Shown: piece by piece, positions 8,952 to 17,556 of the stretch
How the letters are laid out: each line of letters opens with the position of its first letter
Position numbering within the stretch: position 1 is the first letter of the stretch
Source: CAVTJL01 sp963752325
GTDB taxonomy: Bacteria > Pseudomonadota > Alphaproteobacteria > Geminicoccales > Geminicoccaceae
Length of the DNA: 64,000 nt
Assembly (NCBI GenBank): GCA_963752325.1
Contig: CAVVXU010000007.1
Location: 682,001 to 746,000 of the forward strand
Direction: 5' to 3'
Made by a program: the position numbers and the translations under genes
Notes under the pieces: model-generated
Databases searched by the model: none
Told to the model about the DNA's origin: nothing
The model's input: the letters and a program-made list of their open reading frames with translations, nothing else

Positions 8952-9914
8952 ATGCGGAGCACGGCCTTGCACCCCGACCTCCTTCACGTCGTCACCTGCA
9001 TCTCCAATCCGGTCCGCTATGTCAGCCGTTGGCGCCTATACGAGCGCTTCGCCGAGCAGATGGAGCGGGCCGGCGTGCACCTCGTCACGATCGAGCTCGC
9101 CTATGGCGAGCGCCCCTTCGTGGTGACGGATGCAGGCAGGCCCGACCACATCCAGCTCCGCACCGGCTGCGAGCTGTGGCACAAGGAGAATCTTCTTAAC
9201 ATCGCGATTGGCAGGCTGCCGCCGGACTGGCGCTATGTGGCCTGGATCGACGCGGATGTCTCCTTCCACAATCCCGCCTGGGCGACCGAGACGGTCGAGC
9301 GGCTGCAGCTCTTCGACGTGCTCCAGCTCTTCTCAGAGGCCATCGACCTCGATCCCGAGCACAAGGCGGTGCAGAGCGCCAAGGCCGTCAAGACGGGCTT
9401 CATGTACAGCTGGTGGCACTGCCTGCCCGCCTCCAGACGCTACGATGACGGCAACTGGCACCCGGGCTATGCGTGGGCGATGCGCCGCGAGGCCTATGTG
9501 GCGCTGGGTGGGCTCCTCGACACCGCGGTGCTGGGCAGCGCCGACCGGCACATGGCGATGTCGCTCATCGGCAAGGCCGAGCTGTCCCTGCCTACAGCGC
9601 TCCATCCCTGTTATCGTGAGAGCGTGCTCGCTTGGCAGCAGCGAGCCGAGCATCACGTGCGGCGCAACGTGAACTATGTGCCCGGTCTGCTCACGCACTG
9701 GTGGCACGGCCGCAAGCGCGACAGGCACTATGGTGACCGCTGGCGGGTGCTCAGCCGCTGGCAGTACAATCCGACCACCGATCTCCGGCGCGACTGGCTA
9801 CGGCATGGCCTGATCGAGCTTGCGCACAGCCACTGCCCGCGCCTCGTCGGTCTGCGCGACGACATCCGCCGCTATCTCAGAAGCCGCAACGAGGACAGCA
9901 TCGACCTCGGCTGA
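8952..9914 (+). CDS. Glycosyltransferase-like protein of unknown substrate
   Basis: The 320-residue protein has no signal peptide or membrane segment. Features suggest a GT-A type nucleotide-sugar enzyme: a beta-strand followed by WIDADVSF with a DxD motif (D100, D102), an upstream LWHKENLLN motif and later GYAWAMRREAY, reminiscent of the acceptor region of family 2-like enzymes. No donor or acceptor can be assigned and there are no envelope-polysaccharide neighbours. It stands alone between erpA and a convergent exonuclease gene. The ATG at 8952 is chosen for a modest upstream GCAGGT. It is frame-intact and has ordinary codon use. Confidence 0.65.
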   Translation: MRSTALHPDLLHVVTCISNPVRYVSRWRLYERFAEQMERAGVHLVTIELAYGERPFVVTDAGRPDHIQLRTGCELWHKENLLNIAIGRLPPDWRYVAWIDADVSFHNPAWATETVERLQLFDVLQLFSEAIDLDPEHKAVQSAKAVKTGFMYSWWHCLPASRRYDDGNWHPGYAWAMRREAYVALGGLLDTAVLGSADRHMAMSLIGKAELSLPTALHPCYRESVLAWQQRAEHHVRRNVNYVPGLLTHWWHGRKRDRHYGDRWRVLSRWQYNPTTDLRRDWLRHGLIELAHSHCPRLVGLRDDIRRYLRSRNEDSIDLG

Positions 9915-9923
9915 CGCGCGACC

Positions 9924-10949
9924 CTAAGCCCCCTCCTCCTCGTAGCCCACCAGGGCGAGCGCTCGGGCGCGGATGCCCTTTTGCGCCGCCGCGTGAACGA
10001 GCGCCTCCTCGCGGCCGTGGGTGACCCAGACCTCGGCTGCCTGAACCTCGTCCAGCGTCTGCAGGAGCTCGTCCCAGTCGGCGTGGTCGGACAGGACGAG
10101 CGGCAGCTCGACGCCGCGCTGGCGCGCCCGTTGCTTGACACGCATCCAGCCCGAGGCGAGGCAGACGACGGGATCGGGCAGGCGCCGTGCCCAGCGATCG
10201 TTGATGGCAGCAGGTGGTGCGAGGACGATCTCGCCCATGAGCTCGCCGCGCGCCTGCCCCGAGGTGCCGGCGGTGGCAGGCCGAAGCTCGCCCAGCGCGA
10301 TCCCGTGCCGGGCATAGAGATCACACATCGGCATCAGGGCACCGTGCAGGTAGATCGGACGGTCCCATCCCGCCTCGCGCAGAAGCGCGATGACCCGCTG
10401 CGTCTTGCCGAGCGCATAGCAGCCGACGACATGGCAGCGCTCTGGGAAGACGGCGACGCTCTCCAGGAGCTTGCCGATCTCGCCCATCGGCTCCGGATGG
10501 CGGAAGACCGGGAGGCCAAACGTCGCCTCGGTGATGAAGAGATCGCAGGGCACGGCCTCGAAGCCCCGGCAGGTGGGATCGGCGCGGCGCTTGTAGTCGC
10601 CCGAGACGACGACGCGCACGCCAGCGTGCTCGAGCACGATCTGCGCCGATCCCAGCACGTGCCCTGCAGGCACGAGTCGTACGGCGACCGTGCCGATCTC
10701 GATCGGCTCCCCATAGGCGAGCACACGTTGCCGCAGGCCCGCCCCGTCGCCCAGACGATGCCGCATGATCTCGAGGGTCTCGGCGGTGGCGAGCACGGTG
10801 CCGTGGCCGCTACGCGCATGATCGCTGTGACCATGGCTGATCACCGCGACGTCGACCGGACGGATCGGATCGACGAAGAAGCCGCCCGGCCGGACGAAAA
10901 GCCCCTCCGGCCTCACCTCCAGCCAGCTCTCGGGATGTGGCCTCAGCAA
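9924..10949 (-). CDS. Ligase-associated DNA exonuclease (metallo-beta-lactamase/beta-CASP type)
   Basis: A 341-residue metallo-beta-lactamase-fold nuclease of the mRNA 3'-end-processing-factor-like family. The metal motif HGHSDH is at 39-44, followed by GHVLGSAQ, SGDYKRR, the beta-CASP part and the late LSDHADW and THGREE motifs. Proteins of this subfamily normally sit beside an ATP-dependent DNA ligase, a DEXH helicase and a PdeM-like phosphoesterase in a DNA-damage cassette. None of those is here; the neighbour upstream is pdxY. The function is probably 3'-end processing in DNA repair, by family inference. Confidence 0.8.
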   Translation of the reverse strand: MLRPHPESWLEVRPEGLFVRPGGFFVDPIRPVDVAVISHGHSDHARSGHGTVLATAETLEIMRHRLGDGAGLRQRVLAYGEPIEIGTVAVRLVPAGHVLGSAQIVLEHAGVRVVVSGDYKRRADPTCRGFEAVPCDLFITEATFGLPVFRHPEPMGEIGKLLESVAVFPERCHVVGCYALGKTQRVIALLREAGWDRPIYLHGALMPMCDLYARHGIALGELRPATAGTSGQARGELMGEIVLAPPAAINDRWARRLPDPVVCLASGWMRVKQRARQRGVELPLVLSDHADWDELLQTLDEVQAAEVWVTHGREEALVHAAAQKGIRARALALVGYEEEGA

Positions 10950-11025
10950 GGTGCCTCACCTCGTGCGAACCCTCAGCTGAGATAGGCCCGGCGCAGCCGT
11001 TCGGCCATGGCCGGTGGCGGAGCGC

Positions 11026-11880
11026 TCAACGCACCCGCTCGGCCACGAACCGCCGAGGCGGGCTCCGCAGCCGGTCCTGGGCGGCCACGAGCTGAAGCTC
11101 CCGGTCGCCCGCGTCGCGCGTGGCCTCGACGACGGCGAACATAGCGCTCGTGGCTTGCTCCAGCGCCAGGTCCGCCCGACCCGTCTCGAGGTGGAAGGCC
11201 AGGAGGAGCGCCGTGAAGGCGTCGCCCGTGCCGTTGAGGCCCACATCCAGCCTCGGCGTGCGGACGACCCAGCTCCCAGCCGCCGTGTCGCCCAGCACGG
11301 CAAGCTCTCCCGGCCGGTCGGGCGTCTCGAGGCTGGTGCAGCAGACAAGCTCGGGCCCCATGGCACGAACCGCCGCCGCGGCCGCCAGCGCATCATCCAG
11401 CGAGGCGATCTCCCGCCCTGCGAGCCAGGCCAGCTCGAACTGATTGGGAGTCACGATGTCCGCCACGGAGAGCGCATGATCGCGGAAGAATTCGGGGATG
11501 CCAGGCCGTACGAAGAAGCCGCGGTCCGAATCGCCCATCACCGGGTCGCAGGCGTAGACGACGTTCGGGCGCTGGGAGCGGATGCGGCTCAGGGTCTCGA
11601 GGACGACATGGCCGAGGCCGACGTCGCCCAGATAGCCCGACAGCAGCGCGCGGCACGAGGGAAAGGCTCCGCGCTCCTCGATGCCCGCGACGATGTCGCG
11701 CACCTGGTCCGCCGGCACGACGAAGCCCCGCCACGCGCCATAGCCCGGGTGATTGCTGAAGAGCACGGTGCTCACCGGCCAGACCTCGAAGCCGAGGCGC
11801 TGGAGAGGAAAGACCGCCGCGCTGTTGCCGACATGGCCGTACGCGACCGCCGACTGGATCGAGAGGATGCCGTCCTGCAC
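11026..11880 (-). CDS. pdxY: Pyridoxal kinase
   Basis: Ribokinase-fold kinase that phosphorylates pyridoxal in vitamin B6 salvage. The GTG at 11880 gives 284 residues beginning at ILSIQSAVAYGHVGNSAAV, which matches the family N-terminus. ACDPVMGD, IVTPNQFE and the catalytic GTGDAF anion-hole motif (LNGTGDAF) are all present. A frame extension to 11958 exists but adds a non-family leader. It lies head-to-head with pdxH (start 11995), so both B6 salvage genes can share one control region. Confidence 0.93.
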   Translation of the reverse strand: MQDGILSIQSAVAYGHVGNSAAVFPLQRLGFEVWPVSTVLFSNHPGYGAWRGFVVPADQVRDIVAGIEERGAFPSCRALLSGYLGDVGLGHVVLETLSRIRSQRPNVVYACDPVMGDSDRGFFVRPGIPEFFRDHALSVADIVTPNQFELAWLAGREIASLDDALAAAAAVRAMGPELVCCTSLETPDRPGELAVLGDTAAGSWVVRTPRLDVGLNGTGDAFTALLLAFHLETGRADLALEQATSAMFAVVEATRDAGDRELQLVAAQDRLRSPPRRFVAERVR

Positions 11881-11994
11881 TGCCGCTTCTTGATCAAGGC
11901 CGAAGAAGGGCCTCCTCAAAGCCGATGTGGATGGCCCTTGCCAGTCCCACGAGGCCACCTAGGAGGGGGACCATTCGAGAGGAGACGTCCACCC

Positions 11995-12630
11995 ATGTCC
12001 ACACCCGCCGATCTTCGCCAGCACTACGATGCCGCCACCCTGCTCGAAGCGGACGCTCTGAGCGACCCGATCGCGCAGTTCGGTCGCTGGTTCGACGAGG
12101 CGGTCGGGGCGGGGCTGATCGAGCCCAATGCCATGACGCTCGCCACGGCCGACGCCGCCGGCCGGCCCGCCGCGCGCATGGTGCTGCTCAAGGAGTTCGA
12201 TGGGCGCGGCTTCGTCTTCTACACGAACTATGAGAGCCGGAAGGCGACGGAGCTTGCCGAGAATGCCCGAGCGTCGCTGCTCTTCTGGTGGGACCGGCTG
12301 CATCGGCAGGTTCGCATCGAAGGCGCGGTCGAGAAGGTTGGCGTGGCCGATGCCGACGCCTACTTCGCCTCGCGTCCCTATGGTAGCCGCATCGGCGCCT
12401 GGACGTCCCCGCAAAGCCGGGTCATTGCCGGCAGGGAGCCGCTCGAGGCACGTGAGACCGAGTTCTGCGCCCGCTTCCCCACCGAGGTGCCGCGGCCGCC
12501 ACACTGGGGGGGCTATCGGGTCCTGCCGGACGTGATCGAGTTCTGGCAGGGACGGCCGAGCCGGCTGCACGACCGTCTGCGCTACCGGATCGAGGCCGAC
12601 GCCTGGATCGTGGAGCGGCTCGCGCCTTGA
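11995..12630 (+). CDS. pdxH: Pyridoxine/pyridoxamine 5'-phosphate oxidase
   Basis: FMN-dependent oxidase that makes pyridoxal 5'-phosphate from PNP or PMP. The 211-residue product contains the FMN-binding segments (RMVLLKEFDGRGFVFYTNYES, FWWDRLHRQVRIEG), SRIGAWTSPQS and the C-terminal substrate segment WQGRPSRLHDRLRY. The ATG at 11995 is preceded by GAGAGGAG at about 10 bases. The open frame extends upstream, but only this start fits the family length. It is divergent from pdxY. Confidence 0.96.
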   Translation: MSTPADLRQHYDAATLLEADALSDPIAQFGRWFDEAVGAGLIEPNAMTLATADAAGRPAARMVLLKEFDGRGFVFYTNYESRKATELAENARASLLFWWDRLHRQVRIEGAVEKVGVADADAYFASRPYGSRIGAWTSPQSRVIAGREPLEARETEFCARFPTEVPRPPHWGGYRVLPDVIEFWQGRPSRLHDRLRYRIEADAWIVERLAP

Positions 12631-12697
12631 GCATCCCTTGCGGTCCCCGGCCCCGATCCTCTACCTTCGGGACGGCAGAGCATGCCTGGAGCCTTCA

Positions 12698-13433
12698 ATG
12701 GGCACCCGAAAGACCATCTTGATCACGGGGGCGAGCCGAGGCATCGGCCACGCCACCGCGCAGTATTTCGTCCGCCAGGGATGGCGTGCCATCACGCTCT
12801 CCCGTGACCCTGTGCCGCCACAATGCCCGCGCAACGAGCGCCATGCCCATATCACGCTCGATCTTTCCGAGCCCTCGCGGCTGCCGGAGGCGATCGAGCA
12901 GTTCTACGCCGTCCTGGACGGCGAGGAGCTTCATGCGCTCGTCAACAATGCCGGCTACTCACCCAAGAGCGAGCACGGCGGGCGGCTAGGCTGTCTCGAT
13001 AGCGATCTTTCCATCTGGCAGCAGGTGTTCGCGATCAACTTTTTCGCGCCCGTGTACTTCTGCCGGACACTCGCGCCGCTTCTGGAGCGAGGCAGGGGCA
13101 GCATCGTCAATATCACCTCGATCGCCGGCCATCGTGTGCACCCGTTCGCTGGCAGCGCCTACAGCACCTCCAAGGCGGCGCTGAGCGCCCTTACCCGCGA
13201 GCTGACAGCGGATCTCGCCCATCTCGGGCATCCGCGTGAACGCCGTATGTCCTGGCGAGATCAACACCGCCATCCTCTCCCCCGGCACGGACGAGCTGGT
13301 CGAGCGGATCCCGATGCGCCGCCTCGGCTCGCCCGACGAGGTGGCCGCCGTCATCCATTATCTCGTGAGCGATCAGGCCTCCTACATCACGGGTGCGGAG
13401 ATCCCGGTGAACGGCGGCCAGGACGTCTACTGA
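12698..13433 (+). CDS. SDR family oxidoreductase (frameshifted in this sequence)
   Basis: Short-chain dehydrogenase/reductase of about 245 residues. It has the Rossmann motif TGASRGIG (about 9-16), NNAG near 85, the catalytic Ser in NITSIAG and Tyr-Lys in YSTSK. The frame breaks at GGG 13226-13228. Removing one base joins ...DLAHLG to IRVNAVCPGEINTAIL and the normal C-terminus ending VNGGQDVY, so the family pattern is complete. The substrate is unknown. It follows pdxH by 67 bases in the same direction. Confidence 0.82.
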
Positions 13434-13482
13434 GCGAACGGTCGTAGGCGCCGGCGCTCGACCAGCAGCGAGGAGTGGAACG

Positions 13483-14188
13483 TTGACCGAGTTGCTGTTC
13501 CGGGAGGACGCCTATCGGCGCGAGGCCTCGGCCGTCGTCGTCGAGACCCTCGAGGAGGGCCTCGTCCTCGATCGCACGCTGTTCTACGCGACGGCCGGCG
13601 GGCAGCCGTGCGACACCGGGGTGCTCGAGCTCGATGACGGCAGGCTGCTGCCCGTGGTCGATGCCAGAAAGGATGGCGACTCCATCGTCCATGTCCTCGC
13701 ACCCGGGACCGACGCGCCGCCCCCCGGCTCCGAGGTCCGCATGCGAATCGACTGGGACCGGCGTCACCGGCACATGCGCACCCATACCTGCCTCCATCTT
13801 CTGTGCCGCGCCGTCGATGGCATCGTCACCGGTGGTCAGGTGGGCGAGCTGCGCGGGCGCCTCGACTTCGATATTCCGGAGCCGACGCTCGAGAAGGAGG
13901 CCTTGACGGAGCAGCTTCGCGCCTGGATCGGCGAGGATCACGCGGTCCGCGATCGCTGGATCGACGATGCCGAGCTGGATGAGCGCCCCGAGCTGGTGCG
14001 CACCATGTCCGTCCGGCCGCCGCGCGGCCAGGGCCGTATCAGGCTGGTGGAGATCGAGGAGCCTCGATCTCCAGGCCTGCGGCGGCACCCACGTTCGCGG
14101 CACGGCGGAGATCGGTGTCGTCACCATCGCCAAGATCGAGAAGAAGGGGCGTCAGAACCGGCGCGTCATCCTGACCATCGAGGCGTGA
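13483..14188 (+). CDS. Alanyl-tRNA editing protein (AlaX-like, frameshifted in this sequence)
   Basis: Free-standing editing domain related to AlaRS that hydrolyses Ser- or Gly-tRNA-Ala. It has FYATAGGQPCDTG near residue 30, the first zinc pair in THTCLHLL and the second Cys-His pair in CGGTHVRGT. The frame changes around 14056-14062, where one extra base separates ...IRLVEIE from DLQACGGTHVRGTAEIG. Otherwise the protein of about 235 residues is complete. The start at 13483 is a TTG-type codon near a GAGTGGAAC stretch; the exact start is uncertain. Confidence 0.82.
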
Positions 14189-14195
14189 GGTCGCA

Positions 14196-15218
14196 TCAGG
14201 CGCGACGATAGCGCCAGACGCCGTCCGATCCGGTCTCGCGCGCGAGCCTGCCGCTACGCAGCAGCAGGTTCAGGTGCGCCAGGGTCTCGGCGATCGCGAA
14301 GCCCACATGCTGCAGGTCGAGCTTTCTGTCGAACAGCCCCCTCATGACCAGGGCGCCGCTTACGGGGCTTGCGCAAAGATCGAGGGTTCGCTCGAGCCGC
14401 TCCTCATGATGCGCCTTGAAGCTCGGCGATGCGCCGATGGAGACCGCGATAGGGACGCCCGTGCGAGGGAAGGACCAGGCAGTCCTCGGGCAGGTCCGCA
14501 TAGCGATCGAGAGAGCGCAGAAAGTCGCCCAGGGGATCGGAGTCCGGAGCGTGAGCCCAGACGCCGACGACCGGCGTTATCCTCGGCAGGAGCTGGTCGG
14601 CCGCGATGAGGATCCGCCGCTCGGCGGAATAGAGCGTCACCTGCTCGGGCGCGTGGCCCTCACCCACGATGACCCGCCAATGCGTGCCAGCCGCCACGAG
14701 CTCGTCCCCCGCCACGAGACGCTCGAAGCTCGCCGGCGGCGGCACCACGCTGCGGCGAAACAGATTGCCCCGCTCGCGTCGCAGCCGGACCATCTCCGCG
14801 TCGAGACCGGCGGCAGCATCGTGCCTCGCTCCCGCCTCGACGAACGCCGGAGTGTCATCAAGGGCGAGCATCCTCCCCATCAGCCACTCGGTTCGCGACA
14901 TCAGGAGCGGGGCACCGCTCGCCTCGGCAAGCCAGCCCGCCAGGCCCATATGGTCGGGGTGAAAATGCGTGACCAGCAGGCGGGCCACCGGCCGACCGGC
15001 CAACAAGCCGCCCAGCAGCCCCTCCCACAGGCCTCGCGTAGCGGCATTGCCGACGCCGGCATCGATCAGCGTCCAGGCATCCCCGTCGTCCAGGATCCAG
15101 AGATTGATGTGGTCGAGAGCAAACGGCAGGCTGGTCCTCAGCCACAGGATGCCGGGGGCGATAGGCGTCGGCTCGTCGTACTGGGGATGTCGGCCGCATA
15201 GGTCACGCCTCCCGCCAT
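14196..15218 (-). CDS. Metallo-beta-lactamase-fold hydrolase (two frameshifts in this sequence)
   Basis: MBL-fold hydrolase of glyoxalase II-like type. Pieces in three frames join into about 340 residues: ADIP/QYDEPTPIAPGILWLR..., ...VTHFHPDHMGLAGWL (zinc motif HFHPDH), GEGHAPEQVTLY, AADQLLPRITPVVGVW and the C-terminal helical segment AHHEERLERTL...VWRYRRA. The breaks are near 15183-15186 (run of G on the plus strand) and 14414-14420. Similar proteins with a C-terminal winged-helix-like part are often annotated as LACTB2-like or polyketide-cyclase-type hydrolases. The substrate is unknown. ATGs at 15233 or 15218 are both possible starts. Confidence 0.75.
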
Positions 15219-15407
15219 GCTTGCCACCGCCATCTCCTCTCTATGCCGAACCGGTGCGCTTGATATCGGCTGCGCCGCAGATGGGGCAAGGCGGCGGGCG
15301 GCAGGGCGCTGCTGCATTGCCGCATGGCTCGACCGGCCGACGGCCGCGCGAGGCTCCAGCCCGTATCCTTGACGGCGGAAGGCGCCGTCGGCCAGGAGAT
15401 GCCTGAC

Positions 15408-16165
15408 ATGACCGATGATCGCACGACCGACCACGGTGCAACCGTACGGCAGCTGATGCGTCGTCTGTCGCAGGCGGCGCTCGGCACGCTGCTCGCCGGC
15501 AGTGACGCGGCGCCCGTACGTCTCGCTCGCGATGGTGGCGCTCGATCACGATGCGACACCGCTTCTCCTGCTCTCCGACTTGGCCGACCACACACGAAAC
15601 CTGAAGATTGATCCCCGCGTCTCCCTGCTCTTCGACGGTACCGGCCGAGGAGACGACGCGGCTGGCGGGCGAGCGCGCCACGATCCAGGGCCGGGCGATG
15701 CGGACGGACGACCCGCTGCACCAGGCCCGCTATCTGGCCCGCCATCCTGATGCTGCGGCCTACGTGCAGTTCCGGGACTTCAACCTCTATCGCGTGGAGA
15801 TCGATCGGGCCCATCTCGTGGCCGGCTTCGGGCGAATCCACTGGCTGGATGGGCCTGCGGTCCGCCTCGAGACGACGGGTGCGGAGGAGGTTCGCGAGGC
15901 CGAGGCGGCGATCGTCGCCCACATGAACGAGGACCACGCCGACGCCGTTCAGCTCTTATGCGCAGATGCTCCTGGCCCAGGAGGGCAACGACTGGCGCTT
16001 GACCGGCGTCGATCCGGAGGGCGCGGATCTGAGACGCGCCGGCTCGGGCTCGACGGCCCGCCTGCCCTTCTCCGGATCGTTCGAACCGCAGAAGAGGTGC
16101 GCGCGGAGCTGGTGCGCCTCGTCAAGCATGCGCGCGAGACAGGCGGAGCGACCGGCGAGAGCTGA
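15408..16165 (+). CDS. HugZ-like pyridoxamine 5'-phosphate oxidase family protein with DUF2470 (several frameshifts)
   Basis: Split-barrel flavin/heme-binding protein of about 250 residues. Pieces in alternating frames give an N-terminal PPOX barrel (YVSLAMVALDHDATPLLLLSDLADHTRNL, RVSLLFDGT, GRIHWLDGPAV) and a C-terminal DUF2470 part starting HMNEDHADAVQLY and ending LVRLVKHARETGG. The breaks are near 15513-15516, 15638-15643, 15954-15957 and 16068-16074. Each is repaired by one base, so sequence error is likely, though four in one gene could also mean decay. The ATG at 15408 has CAGGAG 9 bases upstream. By family it may take part in heme handling; no heme genes are nearby. Confidence 0.75.
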
Positions 16166-16173
16166 TCGGCTGG

Positions 16174-16836
16174 TCAGCTGAGCTGCGTCTGGACGGCGAA
16201 CATCACGTTATGGCTGCCTTCCCAGATCATCGTCAGCGCCACGTAGAGGATGACGAGCAGACCCGCATAGGCGAGCCACCGGTGACGGTCGATGACCCGC
16301 GCGATGAAGCCGGCTGCCACAGCCATCAGGGCCACGGACAGGACGAGGCCGAAGATCATGATGAAAACATGGTCCCGGGCAGCGCCGGCGACGGCCAGGA
16401 CATTGTCCAGCGACATCGAGACGTCCGCCGCTGCCACCTGAAGGACGGCCGATCGGAAGGTCTTCCGGCCACGCCGCGAGCAGCTTGCATGGGCCTCCTC
16501 ACCCGCAGGAGAGCCATTGCCGTGCAGCTCGCGCCACATCTTCCAGCCGACCCAGAGCAACAGCAGGCCGCCGGCCAGGAGAAGGCCGATGATGTCGAGG
16601 AGCTCGACAGCCACGAGGGAAAAGGCGCAGCGCGCCACGAAGGCTATAGCCGCCCCCAGCGCGATCACCTTCCGTTGCTGCTCCGGCGGCAGCCCGGAAG
16701 CAGCCGTGCCGACGACGACGGCATTGTCCCCAGCCAGGACGACGTCGATCAGGACAACGGAGCCAAAGGCCGTGAGCTCAGGTAGAAGATCAACGAGAAT
16801 CGCTATCCCCTTGGTTCGGATGGGCCAACACTGCAT
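16174..16836 (-). CDS. TerC family integral membrane protein
   Basis: A 220-residue protein with about seven hydrophobic helices. The two TerC signature acidic motifs are present: DVVLAGDNAVVVG in the first helix and DVSMSLDNVLAVAGAA after the cytoplasmic loop. Relatives (YkoY, Alx, MeeF) export manganese or calcium, or protect metalloprotein maturation. The frame continues upstream to 17241, but that part lacks family features and runs under cobP, so the ATG at 16836 is used even though its ribosome binding site is poor. It is divergent from cobP. Confidence 0.88.
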   Translation of the reverse strand: MQCWPIRTKGIAILVDLLPELTAFGSVVLIDVVLAGDNAVVVGTAASGLPPEQQRKVIALGAAIAFVARCAFSLVAVELLDIIGLLLAGGLLLLWVGWKMWRELHGNGSPAGEEAHASCSRRGRKTFRSAVLQVAAADVSMSLDNVLAVAGAARDHVFIMIFGLVLSVALMAVAAGFIARVIDRHRWLAYAGLLVILYVALTMIWEGSHNVMFAVQTQLS

Positions 16837-16988
16837 GCAAGCTATGGTAGCAACGGGCACTGTGCTACGGCAGAGGTAGTGCCTCTCCCCGCTGCGTCCA
16901 TGGCATCGGCAGCACCCTCGATACGAGCGACCCTTGACCGTGGCACAACGGTGACGAGAGTGACGGCCGCTCACCAGCCTGGAGCAGC

Positions 16989-17556
16989 ATGCAAGATCCT
17001 CAAACAGCGCCGCGCAGGACGCTCGTTCTCGGCGGCGCCCGTTCCGGCAAGAGCGCCCTGGCGGAAGGGCTCGTGTTGGCGACAGGGCTGGAGCCCGTCT
17101 ACCTGGCCACGGCGGAAGCGCTCGACGATGAGATGGCGATACGTGTGGCGGCGCACCGCGAGCGCCGGGACTCTGCCTGGCGGCTCGTCGAGGAGCCCGT
17201 GGCCCTGGCGGACACCATCCGCCGTGAGACCTCCCCGACAAGGGCCCTGCTCGTGGACTGTCTCACCGTGTGGCTCAGCAATCTGCTCTTGCGGGATGCG
17301 GATCTCGCTGCTGCGTCCAGCAGCCTGATCGAGGCATTGGGCTCCGCTGAAGGGGCCAATCGTCCTGGTCTCGAACGAGGTGGGACAGGGAATCGTTCCA
17401 ATGAATGCGCTGGCCCGCCGGTTCGTTGACGAGTCCGGGCGACTTCACCAGCGCATCGCAGCCGAGGCCGAGCAGGTCATTCTCGTCGTGGCGGGCCTGC
17501 CGCTTTGGCTCAAGGGAGCGCCGCCGGCCATCGAGGGGTGCGCATGCATCTCCTGA
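16989..17556 (+). CDS. cobP: Adenosylcobinamide kinase / adenosylcobinamide-phosphate guanylyltransferase (frameshifted)
   Basis: Bifunctional CobP/CobU enzyme that activates cobinamide for attachment of the lower ligand in cobalamin synthesis. The P-loop GGARSGKS is at 15-22. YLATAEALDDEMAIRVAAHRERR and LLVDCLTVWLSNLL follow, and after the break IVLVSNEVGQGIVPMNALARRFVDESGRLHQ. The frame shift lies near 17338-17341 (TTGGG); losing one G restores the protein (about 189 residues). The stop overlaps the cobN start by 13 bases, so the two genes form an operon. Confidence 0.88.

Noticed and set aside
16831..16840. CTGCATGCAA near the terC start, resembling the GntR operator half of 43.9 kb
   Set aside because: It is only a short palindrome, lies over the start codon, lacks the flanking bases and has no second copy.
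16837..16988. Possible yybP-ykoY-type manganese riboswitch before terC (hairpin GGCACT...AGTGCC)
   Set aside because: The core conserved boxes of that riboswitch could not be recognised, and the stem is short. A covariance search would be needed.
16837..17241. N-terminal extension of terC to 17241
   Set aside because: The extension lacks family features and lies antisense to cobP, whose coding is certain.
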